NCBI GenBank assembly: GCA_964404215.1
Contig: CAYOJF010000029.1
Coordinates: forward strand, 1 to 50,637
DNA from: Aureispira sp964404215
GTDB taxonomy: Bacteria > Bacteroidota > Bacteroidia > Chitinophagales > Saprospiraceae
DNA: 50,637 nt
Reading direction: 5' to 3'
Notes under the pieces: generated by a model
Seen by the model: the letters and a program-made list of their open reading frames with translations, nothing else
Told to the model about the DNA's origin: nothing
Databases searched by the model: none
Made by a program: the position numbers and the translations under genes
Part shown: positions 34,917 through 43,917 of the stretch, one piece after another
How positions within the stretch are numbered: position 1 is the stretch's first letter
How the letters are laid out: every line of letters starts with the position of its first letter

Positions 34917-35390
34917 ATGAATAGTATTTATGTAGGTGTGGCAGTGGTATTACTACTGTTGGTCACCGTTGGATTGCAAGCTCAGACGAGCAAAAAAGCA
35001 GAAAAAAACATAGAAGCAGGACGAGCTTTCTTGTATAAAAATGCCGATAAAGAAGGTGTGGTTACTTTACCAAGCGGCATGCAGTATGAGGTATTGGTAC
35101 AGGGAGAGGGTGATCGTCCTTCTTCTAGAGAAAAAGTAACGACACATTATCACGGTACGTTGATTAATGGGAAAGTATTTGATAGCTCAGTAGATAGAGG
35201 AATGCCTGCTACTTTTCCAGTCAATGGAGTGATTAAGGGCTGGCAAGAAGCCTTACCCCTCATGCAAGTAGGATCCAAATGGAGGTTGTATATTCCCCAT
35301 GATTTAGCTTATGGATTACGGAATATGCCTAATATACCAGCAGGCTCTGTACTGATATTTGAGGTAGAGTTGCTGAGAATTGTAGAGTAA
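34917..35390 (+). CDS. FKBP-type peptidyl-prolyl cis-trans isomerase, secreted
   Basis: 157 residues. A signal peptide to LQAQ, a short helical segment (KKAEKNIEAGRAFLYKNA), then the FKBP domain (about 48-155): VTTHYHGTLINGKVFDSS, FPVNGVIKGWQEALPLMQVGSKWRLYIP, LAYGLR and SVLIFEVELLRI. Active-site aromatic and Asp/Tyr residues are in place. It helps fold envelope proteins. It is divergent from rlmF and ends in a hairpin. Confidence 0.92.
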   Translation: MNSIYVGVAVVLLLLVTVGLQAQTSKKAEKNIEAGRAFLYKNADKEGVVTLPSGMQYEVLVQGEGDRPSSREKVTTHYHGTLINGKVFDSSVDRGMPATFPVNGVIKGWQEALPLMQVGSKWRLYIPHDLAYGLRNMPNIPAGSVLIFEVELLRIVE

Positions 35391-35401
35391 TTAAGAAGAA
35401 G

Positions 35402-35433
35402 GAGTTATCTTACTATAAGATAACTCTTTCTTT
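35402..35433 (+). terminator. Rho-independent terminator after the FKBP gene
   Basis: GAGTTATCTTA (35402-35412), loop CTA and TAAGATAACTC (35416-35426), then TTTCTTT. It also faces the end of the convergent hydrolase-OsmC gene. Confidence 0.8.
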
Positions 35434-35446
35434 ATGTATAATCAAA

Positions 35447-36667
35447 TCATTCGACTAACTCTGTATCTATATAGATTTCACTTTGTAGTGTTTTGTGGAC
35501 AGGACACTTAGAAGCGATTGCTTTCAACCGTTGACGTTGCTCTTGGCTCAGTGTTCCTATGAGTTTGAGTTTTTTATGAAAATGATCCACTTTACCTGTT
35601 GTATCTGCATTCAATTGGAGTTCAGTAGCTGGTTTTTTGGAGTAGGTAATATAGACATAGACTTCCTGCAAATCCCATCCTTTACGTTGGGCATACATTT
35701 TAAGTGTCATGGTGGTGCAGGCTGCTAGTCCCGCACTAATATAGTCATAGGGGGCAGGCCCAAAATCATTACCTCCAACTGATTCTGGTTCATCAGCAAT
35801 TAAAGTATGTTTTTTAGTTTGTATAGTAGTGGTGAAATTATCTTCTGTGAGGTGGAGGTGCCCTACTAATTGAGCTCCATCAGTAGTCATTTTTGAAGGA
35901 GGGGCTATTGGGAAATAACGTTGAACCCAACATCCAATCATATCACCTGCATACAAACTATCTTGCTTTCCTTCTAGTAGATGATTGGCTTTATCCAAGC
36001 TGATGAAACTTTTGGGATGAAAGGCATTTTTATATAATCTTTCCGCATTATCTATGCTAACCGTTTTGTCAATAGGAGAATGTAAAAATAAAAGTGGTTT
36101 CCGTATTTCACGAACAATAGAAAGTAAATCAACCTTATCGAAGTTATCGACAAAATTTTCATCTATTCTAAAAGGTCGTCCTCCAATATGAACCTCTACG
36201 GCTCCTTTTTCTTTGATTTCGCTAGGATCATGAGAAAATAATTTTTTGACGTGTTGTACATCTGCGGGAGCTCCAATAGTAGCAACTGCTTTGATATTGT
36301 CGAGTTCATGTGCCGCTACGAGTACTGCTGCACCACCTAGCGAATGGCCAACTAACAGAGAAGGAGCCTGATAATGTTTAGTGATATAGGTATTGATAGC
36401 TTTTATATCTTCAACATTTGCTGAGAAATGACTGTCTTCAAAATTCCCTTCACTTTTCCCTAATCCCGTAAAATCAAATCGAACGACTCCAAACCCATGA
36501 TTAGCCAGGGATCGACTGATATTGCGAACCGAATTAAGCGAACTACTGCAAGTAAAACAATGAGCAAAAATAGCAAAATGCACTGGTTTTTGATGTGGCG
36601 GAAATTGAATATAGGCTTTCAATTTTGTGCCTTTTATATTGATGATATCAAGTTGTTCATATTTCAT
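35447..36667 (-). CDS. Bifunctional alpha/beta hydrolase-OsmC family fusion protein
   Basis: 406 residues. Residues 1-255 form an alpha/beta hydrolase (FAHCFTCSSS oxyanion region, GHSLGG with nucleophile Ser109, LFLHSPIDKTV with the acidic residue, KANHLL with the histidine). Residues about 270-406 form an OsmC/Ohr-type domain with its two redox cysteines, Cys317 (AACTTMTL) and Cys388 (KCPVHK). OsmC domains reduce organic hydroperoxides by a thiol mechanism. The fusion is a known architecture in bacteria; coupling of ester hydrolysis to peroxide removal is an inference. It is cytoplasmic and monocistronic. Confidence 0.92.
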   Translation of the reverse strand: MKYEQLDIINIKGTKLKAYIQFPPHQKPVHFAIFAHCFTCSSSLNSVRNISRSLANHGFGVVRFDFTGLGKSEGNFEDSHFSANVEDIKAINTYITKHYQAPSLLVGHSLGGAAVLVAAHELDNIKAVATIGAPADVQHVKKLFSHDPSEIKEKGAVEVHIGGRPFRIDENFVDNFDKVDLLSIVREIRKPLLFLHSPIDKTVSIDNAERLYKNAFHPKSFISLDKANHLLEGKQDSLYAGDMIGCWVQRYFPIAPPSKMTTDGAQLVGHLHLTEDNFTTTIQTKKHTLIADEPESVGGNDFGPAPYDYISAGLAACTTMTLKMYAQRKGWDLQEVYVYITYSKKPATELQLNADTTGKVDHFHKKLKLIGTLSQEQRQRLKAIASKCPVHKTLQSEIYIDTELVE

Positions 36668-36788
36668 TTGACAATAGATTTGATTGTTTTGTTTAAAGAA
36701 ATTAGACTAAAGGTGTAACAAAAATGATTTTAAGGATATAAAGTAATCGAAAAAAGACCTACCCAAAGAATTTTTTTAAGTACGAGAC

Positions 36789-36796
36789 TATATTTG
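36789..36796 (+). promoter_or_regulatory. -7 box for the second TonB-dependent receptor
   Basis: TATATTTG matches the consensus. It would give a leader of about 120 bases before the ATG at 36923. A T-rich stretch upstream may serve as the -33 region. Confidence 0.4.
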
Positions 36797-36922
36797 TACG
36801 ATTACTAAAGAGGGATTTATCTATAAAGAAAACAAGATACCTTAACTTGAGGGCATACGTCTACTTTTTATTCAAAAAACTAGAAATAGCAGAGATGATT
36901 TTCTAGGTACACATCTATTAAA

Positions 36923-39148
36923 ATGAAAACAATATTACTACAACTACTGCTTTTATGTGGCTGCACTACCATGCTATTAGGGCAAACAAAAAATGAAATT
37001 ACAGTCTTGGACAATGGTAAACGTCCTTTATTGGGTGTGCAAGTGTTAAATGTGACGAAGGGTAATCATTTTCACACTAATGAGAAAGGAACATTTCAGA
37101 CGACTAAAATTAGTATTGGAGATACATTGAAAGCTTATTTGATAGGCTATGAAATAGTAGAAGTAGTCATAGAAAAATTACCCACCCAGATTGTAATGCA
37201 GGAAAAATATGCTTCTATAGAGGAAGTAGTGGTAGCTCCTGAGGTCAATGCTTTAAATCTATTTACTGATATTGATATACAAACTAATCCTGTCAACTCT
37301 TCACAAGATATTCTGCGTCAAGTTCCTGGACTGATTATAGGACAACATGCAGGGGGAGGAAAAGCAGAGCAAATTTTTCTGCGAGGGTTTGATATTGACC
37401 ATGGTACGGATATTAGCATTAATGTAGATGGAATGCCTGTAAATGTTGTTTCGCATGCTCACGGACAAGGTTATGCTGATTTACATTTTTTGATTCCAGA
37501 GACTATCGAAAAAATTGATTTTGGTAAAGGAACGTATTATGCAGAACAAGGTAATTTCAATACGGCAGGTTATGTTAATTTTCAGACCAAACGAATTCTA
37601 GATTATAATTCGATCAAATTAGAAGGAGGGCAGTTTGATACCAAACGAATTTTGGGAGCTTTCAATGTGGCCAAAACAAATAGACATAATGCCTATGTTG
37701 CATTGGAGTATTTAGATACAGACGGTGCTTTTGAGAGTCCTCAAAATTTTCATCGCATCAATTTATTTGGGAAATATACCACAGATATTACTCCGAATGA
37801 TAAACTAGGAGTTAGTTTATCTCATTTTACGAGCAAATGGGATGCTTCTGGTCAAGTACCACAGCGTTCAGTAGATAATGGTAGTATTAGTCGTTTTGGA
37901 GCGATTGACGATACTGAAGGGGGGAGTACTAGTAGAACGAATGTACGCCTACATTACGATAAATTTTTGAATGAAAATGCAGTGATCAAAACCAACTTCT
38001 ATTATAGTCAATATGATTTTGAATTGTATTCAAATTTTACCTTCTTTTTAGAAGATTCGATCAATGGAGATCAAATCAAACAGCATGAAACTAGAACGAT
38101 GATAGGACTCAATTCGGAGTATTTCCAAAGTTTTTCTTTGGGCGAAAAAGTAGAGGGTCATTTGAAATTTGGGGTTAGTTTGAGGAACGATCAAAGTCAA
38201 GACAATGAATTGTCACATACATTAAATAGAAGCGAGACTTTATCTTATTTGTCATTAGGGGACATTAATGAAACGAATTTGGGAGCCTATGCCAGTGCTA
38301 CATTTGATTATGGTAAATGGACACTAAATTTAGGTGTTCGAGCAGATTATTTCAATTTTGAATACAATGATGCTTTACTAACTAACTATGAAACCCAAAC
38401 GGCTTCTAAAATTAATATTAGTCCTAAGCTGAACTTATTGTATAATTATTCATCCACTTTGCAAGGTTATATCAAAGCAGGAAAAGGTTTTCATTCGAAT
38501 GATACTCGAGTAGTAGTAGCTCAGAATGGGCGACAAATACTACCAAGTGCTTATGGAGTAGATGCGGGATTGATTTGGAAACCGATGAAGAGACTAGTAC
38601 TCAATGCTGCTTATTGGTACTTATTCTTGGAGCAAGAGTTTGTTTATGTTGGAGATGCAGGAATAGTAGAGCCAAGTGGTCAAACACAGCGACAAGGCGT
38701 AGAATTAAGTGTTCGTTACCAACCACTAAAATGGCTATTCTGGAATTTTGACGCTAATTATACACATGCAAGAGCTACCGAAGAAGAAGAAGGGGAAAAT
38801 TATATTCCATTGGCACCTGACTTGACCATTACCAGTGGTATTAGTATACGACATGCCCAGACAGGGCTTTACGGAGGGCTAAATATGCGTTATATCAAGG
38901 ATCGCCCTGCAAATGAAGACAATTCCATTGTGGCAAAAGGTTATACTGTATTTGATCTGAATGTAGGTTGGGAATACAAACGATTCAATTTTGGGGTTAG
39001 AGTAGAAAATTTATTCAATACCGAATGGAATGAGACACAGTTTGCGACTACCTCTAGATTGGCACAAGAATCAACAACAGTAGAAGAAATTCATTTTACA
39101 CCAGGAACACCATTTTTTATTAGAGGAGTGGTAGAATATCGTTTTTAG
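36923..39148 (+). CDS. TonB-dependent receptor with histidine-rich plug motif
   Basis: 741 residues. A signal peptide to LLGQ, a CarboxypepD_reg-like domain (about 23-95), a plug domain (about 118-220, SSQDILRQVPGLIIGQHAGGG, FLRGFDIDHGTDISINVDGMPVN split over the motif) and a barrel ending VEYRF, the aromatic C-terminus expected of an outer-membrane protein. The plug carries SHAHGQGYADLHF (residues 177-189) with His178, His180 and His188, a feature of one receptor subfamily and suggestive of a metal or metallophore ligand; the ligand is inference. No SusD-like, siderophore or substrate-processing gene flanks it. The next gene, 37 bases downstream on the same strand, is an RNA modification enzyme. 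Confidence 0.9.
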   Translation: MKTILLQLLLLCGCTTMLLGQTKNEITVLDNGKRPLLGVQVLNVTKGNHFHTNEKGTFQTTKISIGDTLKAYLIGYEIVEVVIEKLPTQIVMQEKYASIEEVVVAPEVNALNLFTDIDIQTNPVNSSQDILRQVPGLIIGQHAGGGKAEQIFLRGFDIDHGTDISINVDGMPVNVVSHAHGQGYADLHFLIPETIEKIDFGKGTYYAEQGNFNTAGYVNFQTKRILDYNSIKLEGGQFDTKRILGAFNVAKTNRHNAYVALEYLDTDGAFESPQNFHRINLFGKYTTDITPNDKLGVSLSHFTSKWDASGQVPQRSVDNGSISRFGAIDDTEGGSTSRTNVRLHYDKFLNENAVIKTNFYYSQYDFELYSNFTFFLEDSINGDQIKQHETRTMIGLNSEYFQSFSLGEKVEGHLKFGVSLRNDQSQDNELSHTLNRSETLSYLSLGDINETNLGAYASATFDYGKWTLNLGVRADYFNFEYNDALLTNYETQTASKINISPKLNLLYNYSSTLQGYIKAGKGFHSNDTRVVVAQNGRQILPSAYGVDAGLIWKPMKRLVLNAAYWYLFLEQEFVYVGDAGIVEPSGQTQRQGVELSVRYQPLKWLFWNFDANYTHARATEEEEGENYIPLAPDLTITSGISIRHAQTGLYGGLNMRYIKDRPANEDNSIVAKGYTVFDLNVGWEYKRFNFGVRVENLFNTEWNETQFATTSRLAQESTTVEEIHFTPGTPFFIRGVVEYRF

Positions 39149-39185
39149 AGGTGTTTTTTCTTACTTTTGCTATTCACAAATCATA

Positions 39186-40877
39186 ATGATGCAGTCAGAG
39201 AAAACCACTTGTTTTATTCCTTTGGAGGTGCCGACTATCGGCATGGAACTCCCTCAAAAATTCACCTTTCCTTTCTATTACGATCCTCATCCATTGAGTC
39301 TATTAGCAGTAGAGCAGTTGCAAGAGCATCTGCGAAAGCAGACCGAATGGGAGCATAATTTTGGATTAGAAGAAGGTAAAGAGGGGCTAGTCATTGGGAA
39401 AATGTTTGGGGTATTAGTTGTCCAAAAAGCCAATGGGGAATTAGGTTATTTAGCAGCATTCTCTGGTAAGCTAGCCGATGAAAATCATCATAGAGGATTT
39501 GTGCCACCTGTATTTGATATTTTAGCAGAAGATGGTTTTTTTGTCAAAGAGATCAAAGTACTCAATCAGATTAATCAGAAACTAAAAGAGCTGGAAGAGG
39601 AACCAGACTATTTAGCTTATATGGATTACCTAGCAGAGGAGGAAGCATTGGTGGCAGAGCGTTTGGCACTCAAACGCAGACAAATGAAAAAGGCAAAAGA
39701 TATTCGCAAGAAAATGCGAAAAGAAGCGAAACCCAAATTATCTATGGCAGCCTTTCAGGCACTAGAAGAAGAGCTCAAACAGGAAAGTTTAGGACACCAG
39801 TTTTATTACAAAAGGCAGGCTAATTTTTGGAAAGAAAGATTGGCAGAGACAGAAAAAGGGTTGAATCTATATTTAGATAAGATTAAAGCCTTGAGAGAGG
39901 AGAGGAAAGTGAAATCAGCAACTTTGCAGCGAAAATTATTCAATCAATATCGTTTTTTGAATCAGGCAAAGGAAGAAAAAAGTCTATACGAAATATTTTT
40001 GCCTACTATCAATGATGTACCACCTGCTGGAGCGGGAGAATGTGCGGCTCCTAAACTGTTGCAGTATGCGTTTTTGAATGATTGGAAACCAATTGCCTTA
40101 GCGGAGTTTTGGTGGGGAGCTTCTCCCAAATCTGCTGTACGCAAGCATGGTTATTTTTATCCTGCTTGTAGGGGTAAGTGTGAACCAATTCTGAAACATA
40201 TGCTAGAAGGAATGGAGATAGATGACAATCCATTGTTGACTAATCCAGCAGAAGGGAAGACCGTAGGAGTAGTTTATGAGGATGATTATTTATTGGTAGT
40301 GAATAAACCCGCTGAATTTTTCTCCGTACCTGGTAAAAATATAGAAGATTCGGTCGCCTTGCGGATGAAGCAACGCTATCCAACTGCTACGGGACCACTG
40401 GTTGTTCATCGACTAGATATGTCGACTTCTGGTTTGATGTTGATTGCGAAGACCAAAGAGGTACACAAGCGATTACAATACCAGTTTGTGAAGAGAACCA
40501 TCAAAAAACGATATGTTGCTTTGCTAGATGGAACTATTGAAGAAGAAACAGGTTTTATTGATTTGCCGCTAAGGGTAGATCTAGAGGATAGACCACGACA
40601 GCTGGTTTGTTATGAGCATGGTAAAAATGCTCGAACTAAATGGGAAATTATTGAAAAATCTAATGGAAAAACGCGAGTATATTTTTATCCTATTACTGGT
40701 AGGACCCATCAACTCCGAGTACATGCGGCTCATCCAGAGGGCTTAAATACGCCTATTATTGGAGATGATTTGTATGGCAAAAAAGGGGAGCGATTACATC
40801 TCCATGCAGAATGGATTGAGTTTTTGCATCCTGTGACTAAAGAGCGAATGGAGGTAGAAGCAGTGGCAGAATTTTGA
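39186..40877 (+). CDS. RluA-family pseudouridine synthase with long N-terminal extension
   Basis: 563 residues; usual RluA enzymes are 220-330. The C-terminal part (about 365-563) is the synthase: VNKPAEFFSVPG, HRLDMSTSGL with catalytic Asp411, KKRYVALLDG and GRTHQLRVH. The N-terminal 360 residues include a long charged coiled-coil-like helix (about 140-260, LAEEEALVAERLALKRRQMKK) and a cysteine-bearing segment (Cys286 in GECAAPKLLQYAF, then Cys328 and Cys332 in ACRGKC) that may bind a metal. The enzyme isomerises uridines in rRNA or tRNA. The start is one of two adjacent ATGs, 37 bases after the TonB receptor; same strand, possibly read through. Confidence 0.92.
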   Translation: MMQSEKTTCFIPLEVPTIGMELPQKFTFPFYYDPHPLSLLAVEQLQEHLRKQTEWEHNFGLEEGKEGLVIGKMFGVLVVQKANGELGYLAAFSGKLADENHHRGFVPPVFDILAEDGFFVKEIKVLNQINQKLKELEEEPDYLAYMDYLAEEEALVAERLALKRRQMKKAKDIRKKMRKEAKPKLSMAAFQALEEELKQESLGHQFYYKRQANFWKERLAETEKGLNLYLDKIKALREERKVKSATLQRKLFNQYRFLNQAKEEKSLYEIFLPTINDVPPAGAGECAAPKLLQYAFLNDWKPIALAEFWWGASPKSAVRKHGYFYPACRGKCEPILKHMLEGMEIDDNPLLTNPAEGKTVGVVYEDDYLLVVNKPAEFFSVPGKNIEDSVALRMKQRYPTATGPLVVHRLDMSTSGLMLIAKTKEVHKRLQYQFVKRTIKKRYVALLDGTIEEETGFIDLPLRVDLEDRPRQLVCYEHGKNARTKWEIIEKSNGKTRVYFYPITGRTHQLRVHAAHPEGLNTPIIGDDLYGKKGERLHLHAEWIEFLHPVTKERMEVEAVAEF

Positions 40878-41014
40878 CGCTTGAAAAACTATTCAACAGG
40901 ATAAGCCTACAATTCAAAAGGTAAAACTTACCGTTCAGAAAGTTACCAATACTTTGTTTTTTGAAATTACTATTTTTGTTTTGAATTTATTTTAAAACGT
41001 TTATTAACAATAAT

Positions 41015-41671
41015 ATGAAATTTATAATGCCTTTATTTTTTATACTGTTCTTTGTTAATGTCACTGTTGCTCAAGATACAATTAACCCACTAGAGGCAAC
41101 AGTTCTTATGATGGACACAAAATATATATATGTTAATTCAATTCCAGTTTCTGACTATGATACTGTAGCTACTATTTCTGTTCAAACCAAAAAATATGAA
41201 TCAAGTGATTTGGTTCCTGCTGTTATAAAGTATATAGATCATGGAGCAATAATCCAAGCCATAATCGAAAAAGGAGGACGTTGGCAGAGAAGAGGAAAAA
41301 TTGGTAAATTTAATGGTGTGTTAGTTTCTAATGAACACCGGAGATCTACTCTAATTAATGTTAAGGAATCGACTCTCAGTGAAGCGAGAAAGGCAATAGT
41401 TAGAAAGTGGCATGGGGTACCCGTTTACTTAAATGCCTATCCTAATAAAAAGTATAGAGTGCTAGAAACAACTGAAAAAGTGAAGACTGGTAATTATAAT
41501 ATATTTATTTCAGAATATATTACATATTATTTAACGTCAGAGAATGAAAAACCATACATTGATAAAGAAACCAATCAACCTGTTGTATATGATGGGGTTA
41601 TTTTAGATTTGAATTATTATCGTTGGGAATACTTTGTATTCGAGAAAGAGGAAGAAGAGAAGAAGGACTAA
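41015..41671 (+). CDS. Hypothetical secreted protein
   Basis: 218 residues. The signal peptide MKFIMPLFFILFFVNVTVAQ is followed by a mainly beta/alpha mature region (VAIIQAIIEKGGRWQRRG-like stretch, KFNGVLVSNEHRR, GNYNIFISEYITYYL) and an acidic/basic tail KEEEEKKD. No family is recognised. It is convergent with the interrupted macrodomain gene, with only six bases between them. Confidence 0.6.
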   Translation: MKFIMPLFFILFFVNVTVAQDTINPLEATVLMMDTKYIYVNSIPVSDYDTVATISVQTKKYESSDLVPAVIKYIDHGAIIQAIIEKGGRWQRRGKIGKFNGVLVSNEHRRSTLINVKESTLSEARKAIVRKWHGVPVYLNAYPNKKYRVLETTEKVKTGNYNIFISEYITYYLTSENEKPYIDKETNQPVVYDGVILDLNYYRWEYFVFEKEEEEKKD

Positions 41672-41677
41672 ATGAAT

Positions 41678-42190
41678 TTATCTAAGTAGTTTTTGATAAA
41701 GAAGATGATTTTCTTGGTCATAACAAACAAAAATAACTTGTTTGACATGAGTTAAAGAAGCCGCTTGAATAGTTTCGATTGCTATTTGAGCGGCTTTTTC
41801 TTTAGGAAAGCGATAAATACCGGTACTTATATTTGGAAATGCTATGGTTTGGAGTTGTTTTTCCTCTGCTATTGCCAGTACACTAATGTAACAATTGCGT
41901 AGTTTTTCTTCTTCTTAAGATTGTCCGTTGTTCCAACGAGGACCTACGGTATGAATGACATATTGAGCAGGTAGTTTACCTGCTGTCGTAATAACAGCTT
42001 CTCCTATCTTGCATCCACCTTGTCGGTTACATATTTGGACACACTCCTCTAATATAGCTTTACCACCAGCCCTATGTATAGCACCATCTACGCCACCTCC
42101 GCCCAATAAGGAAGTATTGGCAGCATTGATGATAGCATCAGCAGTTACTTTAGTAATGTCGCCTTGTTGGAGTAGGATTGAAGTAGGCAC
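41678..42190 (-). pseudogene. Macrodomain (ADP-ribose/O-acetyl-ADP-ribose deacetylase type) interrupted by an in-frame TAA
   Basis: Starting at GTG 42190 (five bases after the upstream glycosyltransferase stop), 91 residues are read (MPTSILLQQGDITKVTADAI, then NAANTSLLGGGGVDGAIH with the ADP-ribose loop, VIHTVGPRWNNGQS) to a TAA at 41915-41917. The same frame then continues for 78 more codons with the second half of the fold: EEEKLRNCYISVLAIA, FPNISTGIYRFP (phosphate-binding loop), VIFVCYDQENHLLYQKLLR, to a TAA at 41678. The total of 170 codons equals a full YmdB-like macrodomain. One base change explains the stop. No indel is present. As written it encodes only the first half, so it is a pseudogene, a sequencing error or a recoded gene. 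Confidence 0.85.
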
Positions 42191-42195
42191 AGGTG

Positions 42196-42945
42196 TTATT
42201 TTAATCGTTTATAAATAGGCGATTTCCCAATTCCTAATTTATGGAAAAAGTGTTTGAAAGATACTCCCAAAACACCAAAGCCATACTTCATACTTCTGCT
42301 GAAATTAATAGAAGAGGCTTCTTCAAAATACTTGGTAGGACAAGTGACTTCTCCTATGTCAAATCCTTGATAGATAATTTGAGAAAGCATTTCATTGTCA
42401 AATACAAAATCATCATCATTGGCATTGAAATTAATGGTTTCGAGTACCTCTCTGCTGAAAGAACGATAACCTGTATGATATTCAGATAATTTGTAACGAA
42501 CCAATACATTTTGACTAAAAGTAAGAAAGCGATTCGCTATGTACTTGTATAGTGGCATACCACCTTTCAATGCCCCTTTGCCTAGTATTCGAGAACCCAA
42601 AACAACAGGATATAAATCTTCACCAATAATATTGACCATAGAAGGGATCAATTTGGGAGTGTATTGGTAATCAGGGTGTAACATAATGACAATGTCAGCA
42701 CCGATTTCTAAGGCCTTGTTGTAGAGTGATTTTTGATTGCCACCATAACCTTTATTGCTTTCGTGTACAATGACATGCTGAATGCCTAGACGACGGCCAA
42801 TTTCTGCCGTACCGTCTTTACTAGCATCATCACAAAGGATAACATCGTCTACTAAATCAAAAGGAATTTCGTTATAAGTCATTTCTAATGTTTCTGCAGC
42901 ATTATAGGCAGGTAAAACGACGACTACTTTTTTATTTTTGTACAT
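42196..42945 (-). CDS. Family 2 glycosyltransferase (dolichol-phosphate-mannose-synthase-like)
   Basis: 249 residues. A GT-A nucleotide-binding start VVVVLPAYNAAETLEMTYNE, DDVILCDDASKDGTAEIG, NKGYGGNQKSLYNKALE, the metal-binding HPDYQY (DxD-like), and SRILGKGALKGGMPLYKYIANR. No C-terminal membrane span is seen, as in soluble polyprenyl-phosphate glycosyltransferases. It probably transfers a sugar to a lipid carrier for surface glycans. It is translationally close to the macrodomain gene downstream. Confidence 0.88.
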   Translation of the reverse strand: MYKNKKVVVVLPAYNAAETLEMTYNEIPFDLVDDVILCDDASKDGTAEIGRRLGIQHVIVHESNKGYGGNQKSLYNKALEIGADIVIMLHPDYQYTPKLIPSMVNIIGEDLYPVVLGSRILGKGALKGGMPLYKYIANRFLTFSQNVLVRYKLSEYHTGYRSFSREVLETINFNANDDDFVFDNEMLSQIIYQGFDIGEVTCPTKYFEEASSINFSRSMKYGFGVLGVSFKHFFHKLGIGKSPIYKRLK

Positions 42946-43114
42946 GATTAGCTTACTGTTTTTGGTGATTTCACTGCAAATGTAAGAAAATAACTAGTCT
43001 CTCAAAAGTAAGTGACAGATAAAATAACCTACCCCTTCTCTTTAGTAGTAGGAAATTCATAATAATCTCTGATAAGCAGGATAATTTCAAAAGTGATAAA
43101 CTTTCTTTAATCCT

Positions 43115-43144
43115 TTTGCTTTTTAAGTAGGAATAGTATTTTTG
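43115..43144 (+). promoter_or_regulatory. yaaA promoter
   Basis: TTTG at 43115-43118, an 18-base spacer, and TATTTTTG at 43137-43144. It is a near-perfect Bacteroidota promoter. Its position shows that the start codon is the ATG at 43168 and not the upstream in-frame GTG at 43144. Confidence 0.65.
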
Positions 43145-43167
43145 TGTCAAACATCAAATCAAAAATT

Positions 43168-43917
43168 ATGCTTTTACTCATATCCCCAGCCAAATCTCTC
43201 AATTTAGAACCAACAGCGTACGAAAATCATACTCAACCTGCCTTATTGGAAGAAACCAAAGTATTAGTTGATCGCTTAAGAGGGATCAATACAGAGGAAT
43301 TACAACAGTTGATGCATATTAGCGAAAAATTGGCTGTGCTCAATGTGGAGCGTAATCATAGTTTTGAATTTCCATTTGATCGCCAAAATGCCAAACAAGC
43401 TGTTCTAACTTTTGATGGAGATGTTTATACGGGGTTGGATGCTGCTAGTTTTTCGGAAGAAGAATTAGCCTTTGCACAGGACCACATTGGTATTCTTTCG
43501 GGATTATATGGACTATTACGCCCATTAGATTTGATGCAGCCGTATCGTTTGGAGATGGGGACTAAAATGCAGGTTAAAGACCATAAGAATTTGTATCAAT
43601 ACTGGGGAGATAAAATCACAGATTTGATTAATGAAAGAGCTGTGAAATATATTGTCAATTTAGCTTCTAACGAATATTTCAAATCCGTTAATAAGAAAAA
43701 GCTGAATGGAGAATTGATCGAGGTGTCTTTCAAGGAAAATAAAAATGGAAAATACAAAATAGTTGCTTTTTATGCCAAAAAGGCTAGAGGGTTGATGTGT
43801 CAATATGTAGTCAAAAATAAATTGACAACTCCAGAACAAATGAAATCATTTGATTGGGATGACTATACTTTCAATGAAGAACTCTCTTCTGCTAATGCGT
43901 ATGTATTTACTCGATAA
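43168..43917 (+). CDS. yaaA: Peroxide stress protein YaaA (DUF328)
   Basis: 249 residues from the ATG at 43168 (MLLLISPAKSLNLEP), the family's canonical start. Landmarks include YTGLDA, GLYGLLRPLDLMQPYRLEMGTK, NLYQYWGDKI, NLASNEYFKSV and FYAKKARGLMCQYVVKN. YaaA lowers free iron and oxidative DNA damage in E. coli during peroxide stress; its fold binds DNA. The stop overlaps the next gene's ATG (TAATG), so translation is coupled to a glycosyltransferase. Confidence 0.95.
   Translation: MLLLISPAKSLNLEPTAYENHTQPALLEETKVLVDRLRGINTEELQQLMHISEKLAVLNVERNHSFEFPFDRQNAKQAVLTFDGDVYTGLDAASFSEEELAFAQDHIGILSGLYGLLRPLDLMQPYRLEMGTKMQVKDHKNLYQYWGDKITDLINERAVKYIVNLASNEYFKSVNKKKLNGELIEVSFKENKNGKYKIVAFYAKKARGLMCQYVVKNKLTTPEQMKSFDWDDYTFNEELSSANAYVFTR

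Noticed and set aside
39167..39358. 63-codon frame over the RluA start
   Set aside because: Another frame over the RluA-family gene start.
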